Below are positions 27,915-36,389 of a stretch of 64,000 nucleotides of DNA, one piece after another. The notes beneath the pieces are model-generated. The model made no database searches and was not told the DNA's origin. It saw only the letters and a program-made list of their open reading frames with translations. Position numbers and translations under genes: made by a program. Position 1 is the first letter of the stretch; every line of letters begins with the position of its first letter. The stretch is from Streptomyces spinoverrucosus (GTDB lineage Bacteria > Actinomycetota > Actinomycetes > Streptomycetales > Streptomycetaceae): positions 1-64,000 of the forward strand of contig NZ_BJND01000037.1 of NCBI RefSeq assembly GCF_006539505.1, written 5' to 3'.

Positions 27915-28771
27915 GCACCACCGCTCTCACCGACGTCGCCTCCGGCTACCGGGCGGGCCGCACCCTGCCCCTGCGCGTGGAGCTGGTCCGCCAGCTCAAG
28001 CGGCGCCGCACCCTGGTCATGTTCGGCATCCTCGCCGTCCTGCCCTTCGTCCTGGTCGTCGCCTTCGCGATCGGCGGCGAGCCGGACGCCGGCGGCGACC
28101 GGGTCACGCTGCTGGACACGGCCACCTCGTCGGCGGCCAACTTCGCCGCGGTGAACCTGTTCGTGTCGGCGGGCTTCCTGCTGGTCGTCCCCGTCGCCCT
28201 GTTCTGCGGGGACACCGTCGCCTCCGAGGCCGGCTGGTCCTCCCTGCGCTATCTGCTCGCCGCTCCCGTGCCCCGGGCGAGGCTGCTGTGGTCCAAGCTC
28301 GTCGTCGGACTCGGCCTCAGCCTCGCCGCCATGGTGCTGCTGCCCCTCGTCGCGCTGGGCGTCGGGATCGCCGCCTACGGCTGGGGACCGCTGCAGATCC
28401 CCACCGGCGGCGCGCTCGACGCGGGCACGGCGGCGCAGCGGCTGGCGGTGGTCGTGGCGTACATCTTCGTGTCCCAACTGGTCACCGCGGGGCTGGCGTT
28501 CTGGCTGTCCACCAGGACGGACGCACCGCTCGGCGCGGTCGGCGGCGCGGTCGGCCTGACCATCGTCGGCAACGTCCTCGACGCGGTCACCGCCCTCGGC
28601 GACTGGCGGCACTTCCTGCCCGCGCACTGGCAGTTCGCCTGGGCGGACGCCGTACAGCCCGAGCCGCAGTGGTCCGGCATGATCCAGGGCACCGCGATTT
28701 CCATAACGTACGCACTGGTGCTGTTCGCCCTGGCCTTCCGGGGCTTCGCCCGCAAGGACGTGGTGTCGTAG
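27911..28771 (+). CDS. ABC-2-type transporter permease
   Basis: 286 residues with about six hydrophobic segments (for example TLVMFGILAVLPFVLVVAFA and FAAVNLFVSAGFLLVVPVAL), and the ABC-2 landmark ASEAGWSSLRYLLAAPVPRA just after the second. It is the membrane partner of the preceding hydrolase-ATPase fusion (4-base overlap). Such ABC-2 exporters typically move drugs, lipids or polysaccharides; nothing here specifies which. Confidence 0.88.
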   Translation: MSTTALTDVASGYRAGRTLPLRVELVRQLKRRRTLVMFGILAVLPFVLVVAFAIGGEPDAGGDRVTLLDTATSSAANFAAVNLFVSAGFLLVVPVALFCGDTVASEAGWSSLRYLLAAPVPRARLLWSKLVVGLGLSLAAMVLLPLVALGVGIAAYGWGPLQIPTGGALDAGTAAQRLAVVVAYIFVSQLVTAGLAFWLSTRTDAPLGAVGGAVGLTIVGNVLDAVTALGDWRHFLPAHWQFAWADAVQPEPQWSGMIQGTAISITYALVLFALAFRGFARKDVVS

Positions 28772-28971
28772 CGGACGCAATTTTATGATCAATGGATTCG
28801 CCGACCAGATGTGTATCCCATATCCCCATATCCCTTCGGGGAATTCCGAGCAATGCGCTCCTTCACTCCGTGGCATTCATGCGTATGGAGTAGCGCATTG
28901 CTTCGGGTGGATCGCGGACTGCTATGTTCTCCCTCTGTCGGATCAGGGATGACTTTCACGCGAGGTGAATC

Positions 28972-29364
28972 ATGAAGAAGGCAGTTTTCACAACTGCGGC
29001 GCTGGCTATCGGCGCGGGGCTTGTGGGTGGCTCCGCCGTCGCGGCGTCGGCGGCCGACAAGGCACCTGTCCGCGAAACCGGTCCGCTCGGCCTCATGTCC
29101 CAGACCGAGGTGGCTCCGGCGATCGTGCCCGCGGCCGACACCGTGACGCGGCTGGCCCGCAATGGCAACATCACGAAGGGCAGCGCGTTCGACGAGAAGA
29201 GGCCGGGGAAGGTCTCCGGCGTGTACCTGGACGGGCTCGACCGCGGCAAGACCAAGAAGCCCGCGATTCCGGTGAAGAACCCGGTCGGCACCGGGGAATT
29301 TCAGGTCCGCCCGCTGAATGCGCCGACCAGCGCCGGGCTCGGTAGCCTGTTCAATCGGGGATGA
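28972..29364 (+). CDS. Small exported protein, 130 residues
   Basis: MKKAVFTTAALAIGAGLVGG starts a clear signal peptide, probably cleaved after ASA near residue 26. The mature part is basic, without cysteine or repeats, ending in LNAPTSAGLGSLFNRG. No family recognised. It is the first of a series of exported proteins that continue to 54.4 kb. Confidence 0.75.
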   Translation: MKKAVFTTAALAIGAGLVGGSAVAASAADKAPVRETGPLGLMSQTEVAPAIVPAADTVTRLARNGNITKGSAFDEKRPGKVSGVYLDGLDRGKTKKPAIPVKNPVGTGEFQVRPLNAPTSAGLGSLFNRG

Positions 29365-29573
29365 CGCAAAAACCGCTCGGAATTCCGACCCTCTGATCCG
29401 GTTCTCGGCAGCCGGAGACTGACACCGCAGTGTCGCGGGACGGACCGGCCCCATGACGGCCCTGGTCCGGCCCACGTCCGGTGCCTCGAAGGCACAGGCC
29501 CCGAGGCTGATCCGGATCCGCAGCTTCGCACCCACTCGGCGGCCGACGCCGCGCGGGGCCTGCCCTCAAGCCT

Positions 29574-29612
29574 GTCCGGCCCACTGGATTCCTCCTTGCC
29601 AGTGGGCCGGAC
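29574..29612 (+). terminator. Strong hairpin, 14-bp perfect stem
   Basis: GTCCGGCCCACTGG and CCAGTGGGCCGGAC around an 11-base loop, about 210 bases after the preceding gene. The rest of the 29365-29784 gap shows no gene; the promoter of the next gene should lie within 29640-29770, which is AT-richer than its surroundings. Confidence 0.75.
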
Positions 29613-29784
29613 GCATGTCGGCGTTCACTTCGGACTCCTAATGCGCGGCCCCGATTCGCACGGCGTCATTCCGCCATCCGATGGAATCTGCCTCGTATGG
29701 GCGGTTTCCGCGTGACCTTTAGTCACAAATTTCGGTTTCCTGTTATGTAAGCGGGCTCTACCGTGAATCCAGAAAGGAACCGAG

Positions 29785-30105
29785 TTGACCAGGAAGTTCG
29801 CGGTTGTCACCGCCCTCACCCTTGGCGCTGTCTGCGGCAGCGCCGGTGTAGCCTCCGCCCACTCGGACAACACCAACGTCACCGGCGGTAAGGGATTTTC
29901 GTCCTCCCCGGTCGTCGTGAACGCCCCTCAGCAAGGCGTTGTCGTCGTCAACGGCACGCTCGTCGATGGGCGCTGCATCGCGCCGTGGTCGAACGGTTCC
30001 GTCCTCGGCGGCGTCATTGCGCCGAACTCGCACTACGCCGCCTGCAACACGGCCCTGATCGACCAGTCGCAGAACGCGGACTACAACGCCGGCATGCTCC
30101 TCTGA
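29785..30105 (+). CDS. Small exported two-cysteine protein, family A copy 1
   Basis: 106 residues starting at the TTG at 29785, with AAAGGA 8 bases upstream. A signal peptide ends at ASA near residue 25. The mature part has the family pattern VTGGxGFSSSPVVVNAPQQG, then NGTLVDGRC, APWSNGSVLGGV, APNSHYAACNT and IDQSQN. The two cysteines sit about 24 residues apart and may form a disulfide. It closely matches the next two genes; all three are tandem duplicates. Rodlin-like distant similarity is possible (two Cys, short, exported), not established. Confidence 0.8.
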   Translation: MTRKFAVVTALTLGAVCGSAGVASAHSDNTNVTGGKGFSSSPVVVNAPQQGVVVVNGTLVDGRCIAPWSNGSVLGGVIAPNSHYAACNTALIDQSQNADYNAGMLL

Positions 30106-30171
30106 CCCGTTGCTCCGAGTCATTCGAGCAAGGGTCGACAACCTCACAACGCAGCCCGGAAAGGCCATCTC

Positions 30172-30489
30172 ATGCGTAACAAGATCACGGCTGTCTCAGC
30201 CGTTGCCGCGGGTATCGTCCTGGCGGCCGGCGCCACCGCTGCGGCCTGCAGCTGCACGGATGTCACCGGAGGCAGCGACTTTTCGTCGTCCCCGGTCGTC
30301 GTGAACGCCCCTCAGCAGGGCGTTCTCGTTTCCAACGGCACGCTTGTCGACCTCCGCTGTGCCGCGCCGTGGTCGAACGGTTCCGTTCTCGGTGGCGTCG
30401 CCGCACCGAACTCGCGCTACGCCGCGTGCAACACCGCTCGCATCGATCAGTCGCAGAACGCCGACTACAACGCCGGCCTGCTCCTCTGA
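30172..30489 (+). CDS. Small exported protein, family A copy 2
   Basis: 105 residues. MRNKITAVSAVAAGIVLAAG begins the signal peptide. It shares FSSSPVVVNAPQQGVLVSNG, APWSNGSVLGGV, APNSRYAACNT and IDQSQNADYNAG with copy 1, but has an extra pair, AACSC, just after the signal peptide, giving four cysteines. 66 bases after copy 1, so probably one transcript. Confidence 0.8.
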   Translation: MRNKITAVSAVAAGIVLAAGATAAACSCTDVTGGSDFSSSPVVVNAPQQGVLVSNGTLVDLRCAAPWSNGSVLGGVAAPNSRYAACNTARIDQSQNADYNAGLLL

Positions 30490-30579
30490 TCCTCCTCCGA
30501 ATCTCCCCGCACTCCGATCAATTCGGAGCAGGGCAGCCCTCCCCTCCCCATCCGTATCCCATCCGAAAGGTGGCACCTC

Positions 30580-30900
30580 ATGCGCAACAAGGTTTCGGCC
30601 CTCTCGGCCCTTGCCGCGGGCATCGTCCTCGCGGCCGGCGGCACCGCTGCCGCCGGCGACGGTGACAACACCACCGTCACCGGCGGTTCCGGCTTCTCGC
30701 AGTCCCCGATCGTCGTGAACGAGCCCCAGCAGGGGCTTGCCGTCGTCAACGGCTCCCTGGTCGACGGTCGCTGCCTCGCGCCGTGGTCGAACGGTGCCGT
30801 CATCGGCGGCATCTACGCGCCGAACTCGCGCTACGCCGCGTGCAACACCGAGCACATCGACCAGTCGCAGCTCGGCAACTACATCAGCGGCCTCCTCTGA
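30580..30900 (+). CDS. Small exported protein, family A copy 3
   Basis: 106 residues, the most diverged copy: VTGGSGFSQSPIVVNEPQQG, NGSLVDGRCLAPWSNGAVIG, then APNSRYAACNTEHIDQSQ. The signal peptide starts MRNKVSALSALAAGIVLAAG, nearly as in copy 2. Two cysteines. Followed by a strong terminator. Confidence 0.8.
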   Translation: MRNKVSALSALAAGIVLAAGGTAAAGDGDNTTVTGGSGFSQSPIVVNEPQQGLAVVNGSLVDGRCLAPWSNGAVIGGIYAPNSRYAACNTEHIDQSQLGNYISGLL

Positions 30901-30915
30901 GCAGAGCCGCACCCT

Positions 30916-30944
30916 GGCGGTCCGCCGAGTGTCGGCGGACCGCC
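30916..30944. terminator. Terminator hairpin after family A genes
   Basis: GGCGGTCCGCCGA-GTG-TCGGCGGACCGCC, a perfect 13-base-pair stem, 15 bases after the stop of copy 3 and upstream of the convergent gene at 31061. A CTTTGTACCGG direct repeat lies at about 30952 and 30980. Confidence 0.85.
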
Positions 30945-31060
30945 GCCGTGCTTTGTACCGGTCTTTCTACGCCGTTCTTTGTACCGGCGAACCCGAGCAC
31001 GACAAAGGTCGGCCCCGAGAACTACGGAGCCGACCTGAATCGCTGAGCCGGTGTGGTCCG

Positions 31061-31390
31061 CTACTCGGCGACCTGAAGTCGCGCAGGCAGCTTGCCGTTG
31101 ACAGGCATCTTGCCGTTGATGGGGCTCTTGCCATTGATGGGATTCGGCAGGGCGCCGCCGAGGACAGGGGTCTTCACGACACCCGTCCGCTTCACGCCCT
31201 CCGTCGCATGCCTGACGTCGTTGGCCACCTGACCCGCCGGGACCTCGGCTGCCTGGGGGAGCGCGCGAGCCACCGTCTTCCCCTCCTCGATGAGGCCCTG
31301 CGCCGGCAGGTCCGCCGCAAGAGCGGGCGCCGCGGTGCCTGCGATGGCAAGGGTGCCGACAACGAGGACGGCAGCCTTCAGACTCTTCAT
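31061..31390 (-). CDS. Small exported protein with C-terminal NGK(S/M/L)P repeats
   Basis: 109 residues from the ATG at 31390. The signal peptide ends in APALA near residue 25. The mature part has no cysteine and ends in three six-residue repeats, INGKSP, INGKMP and VNGKLP (18 bases each). Unknown function. It faces the family A genes. Confidence 0.72.
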   Translation of the reverse strand: MKSLKAAVLVVGTLAIAGTAAPALAADLPAQGLIEEGKTVARALPQAAEVPAGQVANDVRHATEGVKRTGVVKTPVLGGALPNPINGKSPINGKMPVNGKLPARLQVAE

Positions 31391-31554
31391 GCTGTTCCTT
31401 TCTTCGCGGGTGTCCGCTATCTCAGTTCCCCCGGCTAACGAGAAAGGAGCGCCACGGGAAACTCCGCCGCCGACAAGTTCCCGGAACTCATACGAAAAGA
31501 CCTGCTCCCGTCGGATTATCTGCCGTTTTCCTCCATTGGTGTACCGCGGACGCA

Positions 31555-31590
31555 CCGACACAGTTGACGGTTCCTCAGATAAGTGCGGAT
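31555..31590 (+). promoter_or_regulatory. Shared 36-bp element upstream of the first glycosyltransferase gene
   Basis: Starts with CCGACACAGTTGACG and ends in GCGGAT. It aligns without gaps to 34877-34912 at 27 of 36 positions, and all nine differences are transitions. TTGACG (31564-31569) could be a -35. It lies 57 bases upstream of the glycosyltransferase start. Confidence 0.6.
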
Positions 31591-31646
31591 AAGCGACTAG
31601 TGTGGTCGTCCGAATCCGGCGGATTTTATGAAGGGAAGCCTCTGTC

Positions 31647-32828
31647 ATGCGCATTTCCCTGGGACCCGGCCCGGACCGTGCGGCGCCCGCAGCACGTGAG
31701 CCGCACGTCCTGCACGTCACTCAGCCGGTCGAGGGCGGTGTCGCCCGGCTCGTGACGGACCTGGCGGCGAGGCAGCGCGCCGCGGGGCTGCGTGTCACCG
31801 TGGCCTGCCCGTCGGGCGGCACGCTGATGAACGCACTGCGCGCGACGGGTTGCACGGTGATCCCCTGGGAGGCGACCCGCGCACCGGGGCACCGGCTCCC
31901 GGGCGAGGTACGGCGGCTGGCGCGGCTCGTGCGTGCCGTGCGGCCCGACGTGGTGCACGCGCACAGCGCGAAGGCGGGGCTCGCTGCCCGGCTCGCGGTG
32001 CGCGGCCGCGTCCCGACCGTCTTTCAACCGCACGCGTGGTCGTTCGAGGCCGTGGACGGAAGTCCGGCCAACGCGGCTGTGTGGTGGGAGCGGTTCGGGG
32101 CGCGATGGACGGCGCGTGTCCTGTGCGGGAGCGAGGCGGAATGGCGTACCGGGGAGCAGCGTGGCATCTCCGCCCAGTGGCGGGTGATCCCCAACGGCGT
32201 GGACACCCGCAGGTTCCGGCCGGAGGGGATCAGCGCTCGGACCGGCGCGGGTCCACTCGTCGTGTGCGTGGGACGGCTGTGCCGGCAGAAGGGCCAGGAC
32301 GTGCTCCTTCGGGCCTGGCCCGCCGTCCTGCGGCAACTGCCCTCCGCCCGGCTGGTGCTGGTCGGCGACGGCCCGGACGCGGACCGACTGCGCGCCGTTG
32401 CGCCCGCGTCGGTGGAGTTCGCCGGCCCGGCACTCGACCCCGCCCCCTGGTACCGGGCCGCCGACGTCGTGGTCCTGCCGTCCCGCTGGGAGGGCATGGC
32501 GCTCGTACCCCTGGAGGCCATGGCGTGCGCCCGGCCCGTCCTCGTCACGGACGTGGACGGAGCGCGCGAGAGCCTGCCGCCCGGCCATCTGCCGCATTGC
32601 CTGGTGCCGCCGGAGCAGCCCGACGCGCTGGCGTGGGCGCTGACGACGCTGTTGCGTCGGGCACCGCTGCGCGCGGCGCTGGGCGCGCAGGGCCGCGCCC
32701 ATGTGCTCGCCGAGCACGACGTACGGCACGCCGCCAACGCAGTGATCGATGTGTACCGCGAACTGTTCGGGATTGTCATCACGCCGGTCGTCGTACCCAG
32801 CCAGAGCAGGGAGTCCATCACCACGTGA
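31647..32828 (+). CDS. Glycosyltransferase, GT4 family (exopolysaccharide locus)
   Basis: 393 residues, GT-B fold. The N-terminal domain has LHVTQPVEGGVARLVTDLAA and VRPDVVHAHSAKAGL; the C-terminal nucleotide-sugar domain has VVCVGRLCRQKGQDVLLRAW, then the GT4 motif LPSRWEGMALVPLEAMACAR (near 277-296) with the EX7E-type glutamates. It likely adds one sugar to a lipid-linked repeat unit; donor and acceptor are unknown. Convergent with the next glycosyltransferase across a strong terminator. Confidence 0.88.
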   Translation: MRISLGPGPDRAAPAAREPHVLHVTQPVEGGVARLVTDLAARQRAAGLRVTVACPSGGTLMNALRATGCTVIPWEATRAPGHRLPGEVRRLARLVRAVRPDVVHAHSAKAGLAARLAVRGRVPTVFQPHAWSFEAVDGSPANAAVWWERFGARWTARVLCGSEAEWRTGEQRGISAQWRVIPNGVDTRRFRPEGISARTGAGPLVVCVGRLCRQKGQDVLLRAWPAVLRQLPSARLVLVGDGPDADRLRAVAPASVEFAGPALDPAPWYRAADVVVLPSRWEGMALVPLEAMACARPVLVTDVDGARESLPPGHLPHCLVPPEQPDALAWALTTLLRRAPLRAALGAQGRAHVLAEHDVRHAANAVIDVYRELFGIVITPVVVPSQSRESITT

Positions 32829-32843
32829 CGGAGCGCGAACGAC

Positions 32844-32875
32844 GGGGCCCTGTGCCGCAGCCGGCGCAGGGCCCC
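32844..32875. terminator. Bidirectional terminator between convergent glycosyltransferase genes
   Basis: GGGGCCCTGTGCCG pairs with CGGCGCAGGGCCCC (one G-U pair) around a short loop, 16 bases after one stop and 13 after the other. Confidence 0.85.
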
Positions 32876-32887
32876 GAACTGATTTCG

Positions 32888-33991
32888 TCACTGGCCGTAC
32901 GCGTACCGCAACATCATGCGCTGGCGCTCCCGCGTGTGCTCGGCGAACAGCTCGGCCAGCCGCACGTCGTTCTTCTCGCCGGGACCGTGCGTGAGCACGG
33001 CGACGGCCGCTGCCGCCAGCTGTCGCGGTGTGTCGACCAGGCCGGTCAGGCCCAGGGACTCCAGGGCCGGGATGCGCCGCGCCACCACCGGCCGCCCCAG
33101 CCCCACCGCCTCCAGGAGCGTCATCGGCGCTCCCTCCCACAGGGCGGTGTGCGCGTACACGGCCACCTGACCGAGCAGTCGTTGCAGGGAACGGTGGTCC
33201 AGCCACCCGGTGACCGTGACACCGGCCCGCTCCAGCCGCTCCCGGTGGGCGGGGTCGCCGCCGCCGAGCCAGAACCAGTTGCTCGACGGCATCAGCCGCC
33301 GCCCTTCGGCGGCCGCTTCGGCGAAGAAGGCGGGGTCCTTCTGCGGGCACAGCCTGCCGACGGCGGCAACGGTCCGCGGCGGCAGGCTGCCGAAGTCGCC
33401 GGTACGCACCGCGGTTTCCGCCCTCGGCCGCAGCGGAACGGCGGTGGCTTCCTGACGGGGCACCAGGTTAGGTACGTGGACGGCACGCTGACGCTTACGC
33501 AGGGCGCGGGCGAGTTCGACCTCACGGGGGCTGACACCCGCCACGGTGCCGGTACGCCGGGACAGCACACGCTCGACCGTCTGCACCGCTGCCGCGGCGT
33601 GCCGTGCGAGGTCGCCGCGCTCCATCGCGTAGCAGTGCGGGGTGTAGACGATGCGCTCCGTCGGCACGGAGGGGGCGAGGCGCACATAGGCCCCCGCCAA
33701 GGAGGAGTGGGCGTGGACCACGTCCGGCCGCAGCCCGCGGAACAGTCGCCCCACGTCGCGGACGCGTGCGAAGTGGCCGGACGGCATCCGCCAGACCCCG
33801 TCGAAGAGCGCGTCCGTGTCAGTGATCTGACAGTCGGCGCGCTCGGACATCAGCAGCAGGTGCCGTACCTCTGGAACGGATCGCACGTAGTCGCGGACCG
33901 CCGTCTGCACCCCGCCGCCCCAGGCCTCCGCGACATGCAGGACAGTGGGCCGCCTTCCGCCCCCCGTCGTCCTGCCCGGGTCACCGCGCAT
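32888..33991 (-). CDS. Glycosyltransferase, GT4 family
   Basis: 367 residues. TVLHVAEAWGGGVQTAVRDY at the N-terminus, LRPDVVHAHSSLAGAYVRLA, the nucleotide-sugar domain with VAAVGRLCPQKDPAFFAEAA and the motif HTALWEGAPMTLLEAVGLGR near 290-310. Its ATG at 33991 lies inside the end of the sugar-transferase gene (11-base overlap), so it is translated with the priming enzyme and likely adds the second sugar. Confidence 0.88.
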   Translation of the reverse strand: MRGDPGRTTGGGRRPTVLHVAEAWGGGVQTAVRDYVRSVPEVRHLLLMSERADCQITDTDALFDGVWRMPSGHFARVRDVGRLFRGLRPDVVHAHSSLAGAYVRLAPSVPTERIVYTPHCYAMERGDLARHAAAAVQTVERVLSRRTGTVAGVSPREVELARALRKRQRAVHVPNLVPRQEATAVPLRPRAETAVRTGDFGSLPPRTVAAVGRLCPQKDPAFFAEAAAEGRRLMPSSNWFWLGGGDPAHRERLERAGVTVTGWLDHRSLQRLLGQVAVYAHTALWEGAPMTLLEAVGLGRPVVARRIPALESLGLTGLVDTPRQLAAAAVAVLTHGPGEKNDVRLAELFAEHTRERQRMMLRYAYGQ

Positions 33992-34676
33992 TGCGCGTTC
34001 TGAGGACGGCGGGCAGCGTGCGCAGGAGGATGAGCAGGTCGAGCTGCAGGCTCCACTGGTCGACGTACCGCAGGTCGAGCCGGATCGCCTCGTCGGCCGT
34101 GGTGCTGGAGCGGCCCGACACCTGCCACAGCCCCGTCATGCCCGGCTTGACGGACAGCCGCCTCGCCCGGTCCGCCGAGAGCAGCGTCTGGTTCTCGGGG
34201 CGCAGGTTGGGGCGCGGCCCCACCAGCGACATCTCGCCCCGCAGCACGTTGATCAGCTGAGGGAGTTCGTCCAGCGAGGTCTTGCGCAGCAGACGGCCGA
34301 CCGGCGTGATGCGCGGATCGTGCCGTGGTTTGGCGCAGATGGACATCGTCCTGCCGTCCGCCAGCAGCAGCTCCGCCAGGTCCACGGTCGAATTGACGTA
34401 CATGGTGCGGAACTTCAGGACGGTGAAGGGTCGTTCAGCCAAGCCGTCCCGGGTCTGCCGGTAGATGACAGGTCCCGCACTGCTGACGGCCACCACGACA
34501 CCGATGAGCACCATCAGAGGCAGAAAAGCGACCAGCAAAAGCGCGGAGAGCACGAGGTCCAGCGTGCGCTTGACGCGGGAGTCGGCGCAGTGAGCACGTG
34601 GCTCGCCGGTGAGCGAAGGCTGTGGCGTCACCTCCAAGCTCTCGGCCTCGCTCAGCGTATGAACTACTCCTCCCAC
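33981..34676 (-). CDS. Undecaprenyl-phosphate sugar-1-phosphate transferase (priming enzyme)
   Basis: 231 residues, bacterial sugar transferase family: RVKRTLDLVLSALLLVAFLP membrane segment, VIYRQTRDGLAERPFTVLKF, RTMY, the conserved KTSLDELPQLINVLRGEMSL, VGPRPNLRPE and KPGMTGLWQVSGRS. These enzymes move a sugar phosphate from a nucleotide sugar to the lipid carrier and so start the repeat unit. It is the short single-membrane-segment form. The GTG at 34676 is chosen because a GGGAGGAG ribosome site precedes it by 7 bases; longer in-frame starts exist but lack such a site. Confidence 0.88.
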   Translation of the reverse strand: MGGVVHTLSEAESLEVTPQPSLTGEPRAHCADSRVKRTLDLVLSALLLVAFLPLMVLIGVVVAVSSAGPVIYRQTRDGLAERPFTVLKFRTMYVNSTVDLAELLLADGRTMSICAKPRHDPRITPVGRLLRKTSLDELPQLINVLRGEMSLVGPRPNLRPENQTLLSADRARRLSVKPGMTGLWQVSGRSSTTADEAIRLDLRYVDQWSLQLDLLILLRTLPAVLRTRNAR

Positions 34677-35054
34677 AGCACTACTCCTCCCGAAATGGAA
34701 GAAAAATAATCTGACATGCGGAATGTAGGAGGGGTTGCCATCGCAGATTGACCGCGACATACCGCGGCCCATTCGGTCGCCGAGGCAAGACACCCGTTCG
34801 ACGCATCGAGGGTCGGCCGATGGCGCCGACGGGGTGAGTCGAGGTTCCGGGACACGACACGTCCGACCTCACGGTTCCGACACAGTTGACGACCTTTCAG
34901 GTAAATACAGATGCCGATAGAGGTGCTCGCCTCCGAAAACCAGCGAACTCCGCCGAGTCACAGTTCTCGATCCGCACGCCCGAGGAATTCACATCGACAG
35001 CGCAGTCCTCAACTCTTGCCGCTGGTTTCAGAAATGCAGGGAGACCACCCCCAC
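34677..35054. other. Intergenic region between divergent exopolysaccharide transcription units
   Basis: No convincing gene. It holds the AT-rich promoter region of the leftward unit (around 34690-34720) and, on the right side, the shared 36-bp element at 34877-34912. Confidence 0.6.
34877..34912 (+). promoter_or_regulatory. Shared 36-bp element upstream of the exopolysaccharide operon
   Basis: CCGACACAGTTGACG is identical over 15 bases to 31555-31569, and the alignment continues with transitions only to ACAGAT. It lies 142 bases upstream of the polymerase start. TTGACG at 34886-34891 is a -35 candidate; there is no strong -10. Confidence 0.6.
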
Positions 35055-36389
35055 ATGAGCACGACGTCCGCAGCCGCGTCACCGTGGGCACCACCCCTGC
35101 CGTCGCTGCGCCGGGCCGCTCCCGTCCTGCCCGTCGTGGCGTTGATCGCCCTGATCGGACTGCCGTACATGTCGGACGGCCTCGTCACACCCGCCGACGC
35201 CGCCTCCGGGCTGGTGGTGCTCTGGGCCGTCGTACGCACCGCGCGCCAGGCCCGGCGTCCGCTGACGCGAACCGCCGCCGTCGTACTCGGGCTGCCCGTG
35301 ATCGGCGTCGCGGTCGCCGCGACCGGCGCGTCCAGCGCGGGTGCGGGCCTCGTGGGATTCGCCCGCTACCTGCAGGTCTGCGTACTCGTCCCGGTCGCCG
35401 TGCTGATGCTGCTGCGCGACCGCCGCGATGTGCGGCTGGTGGCCTGGTCGCTGATCGGGCTCGCGGTGTGGGAGGGCGCGGTCGGGGTGCACCAGTACAT
35501 GACGGGTACGGGCGCCCTGTACGACGGGGTGTACGTCCGGGCCGTGGGCACCTTCGGGCCGACCGAAGTGATGGCGATGGCGATGGTCGTCGCATCCGGC
35601 GTGGTCGCCGCCACGGGGCTCGCGCTCGGGGCGCCCACACGGCGGGAACGGATCGTGGCGACGGTGTTCTCGCTGGCGCTGCTCCTTCCGCTGACGGTGT
35701 CCTTCAGCCGGGGTGCCTGGATCGCCACGGTCGCGGCCTGCGGAGCACAGCTGCTGCTGGCCGGGGTGCGGCGGGCGGTGAAGGTGTTCGCGGCGGCGGT
35801 CGCGGCCGCCGTGGTGCTGGTCGGCGGGTTCGGGGTGGGGACGTCGATGCTGCAGGAGCGCCTGACGAGCATTTCGCAAGTCACCGACGCTCCGGACCAG
35901 TCGGTCGTCGACCGCTATTCATTGTGGTCGGCCGCGGTCGGCATGTGGCGGGAGAAACCGTTGACGGGCGTGGGGCTGAGAGATTTTCCCGAATACCGGG
36001 ACGGCCATGCCCCGCTCGCGATGAATTCGGCCTCCGACACCGCAGGAGCGGGCCACGGCTATTACCGCGAGCCCTTTCTCTCACCGCACAACATGTACCT
36101 GGAGATCCTCAGCGAACAGGGACTGCTGGGCGTGGTGACAGTCGGGGGAAGCTGGCTGGCCCTGCTGGTGTGCGCACTGATGCGCACACGCCGGGCCCGG
36201 CCCCGCCCGGACTGCGCGATCATCGCCTGCGGCCTGCTGCTGTGGCACCTCGTGGACTTCCTGTACGGCGACATCGGCGGCTCCGCCACCGTTCTCATCG
36301 GCGTCAAGTTCGGCCTGGTGGCCTGGTGGGCACTGGGCCACGACGCGCCGGACGGCACGGCCGCGGCGTCGGAAGCGAGCCCGCGATGA
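35055..36389 (+). CDS. O-antigen ligase/polymerase-like membrane protein (Wzy/WaaL family)
   Basis: 444 residues with about 11 hydrophobic segments and the Wzy_C-type features: a hydrophilic loop between late segments (SVVDRYSLWSAAVGMWREKP then LTGVGLRDFPEYRDGHAP), HNMYLEILSEQGLLGVV, and an Arg-rich cytoplasmic end. Such proteins polymerise lipid-linked repeats or ligate glycans outside the membrane. The ATG at 35055 is chosen because upstream in-frame sequence is not coding-like. First gene of a six-gene operon reaching 41732; its stop overlaps the flippase start (ATGA). Confidence 0.85.
   Translation: MSTTSAAASPWAPPLPSLRRAAPVLPVVALIALIGLPYMSDGLVTPADAASGLVVLWAVVRTARQARRPLTRTAAVVLGLPVIGVAVAATGASSAGAGLVGFARYLQVCVLVPVAVLMLLRDRRDVRLVAWSLIGLAVWEGAVGVHQYMTGTGALYDGVYVRAVGTFGPTEVMAMAMVVASGVVAATGLALGAPTRRERIVATVFSLALLLPLTVSFSRGAWIATVAACGAQLLLAGVRRAVKVFAAAVAAAVVLVGGFGVGTSMLQERLTSISQVTDAPDQSVVDRYSLWSAAVGMWREKPLTGVGLRDFPEYRDGHAPLAMNSASDTAGAGHGYYREPFLSPHNMYLEILSEQGLLGVVTVGGSWLALLVCALMRTRRARPRPDCAIIACGLLLWHLVDFLYGDIGGSATVLIGVKFGLVAWWALGHDAPDGTAAASEASPR

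Noticed and set aside
25992..28876. Two long complementary frames over the hydrolase-ABC and permease genes
   Set aside because: Both are shadows; sense frames carry Walker A/B and membrane segments.
34886..36385. A 1042-codon frame that joins upstream sequence to the flippase
   Set aside because: The first 500 codons lie out of frame in the polymerase gene and have Arg/Gly-rich shadow composition; the flippase begins at 36386.
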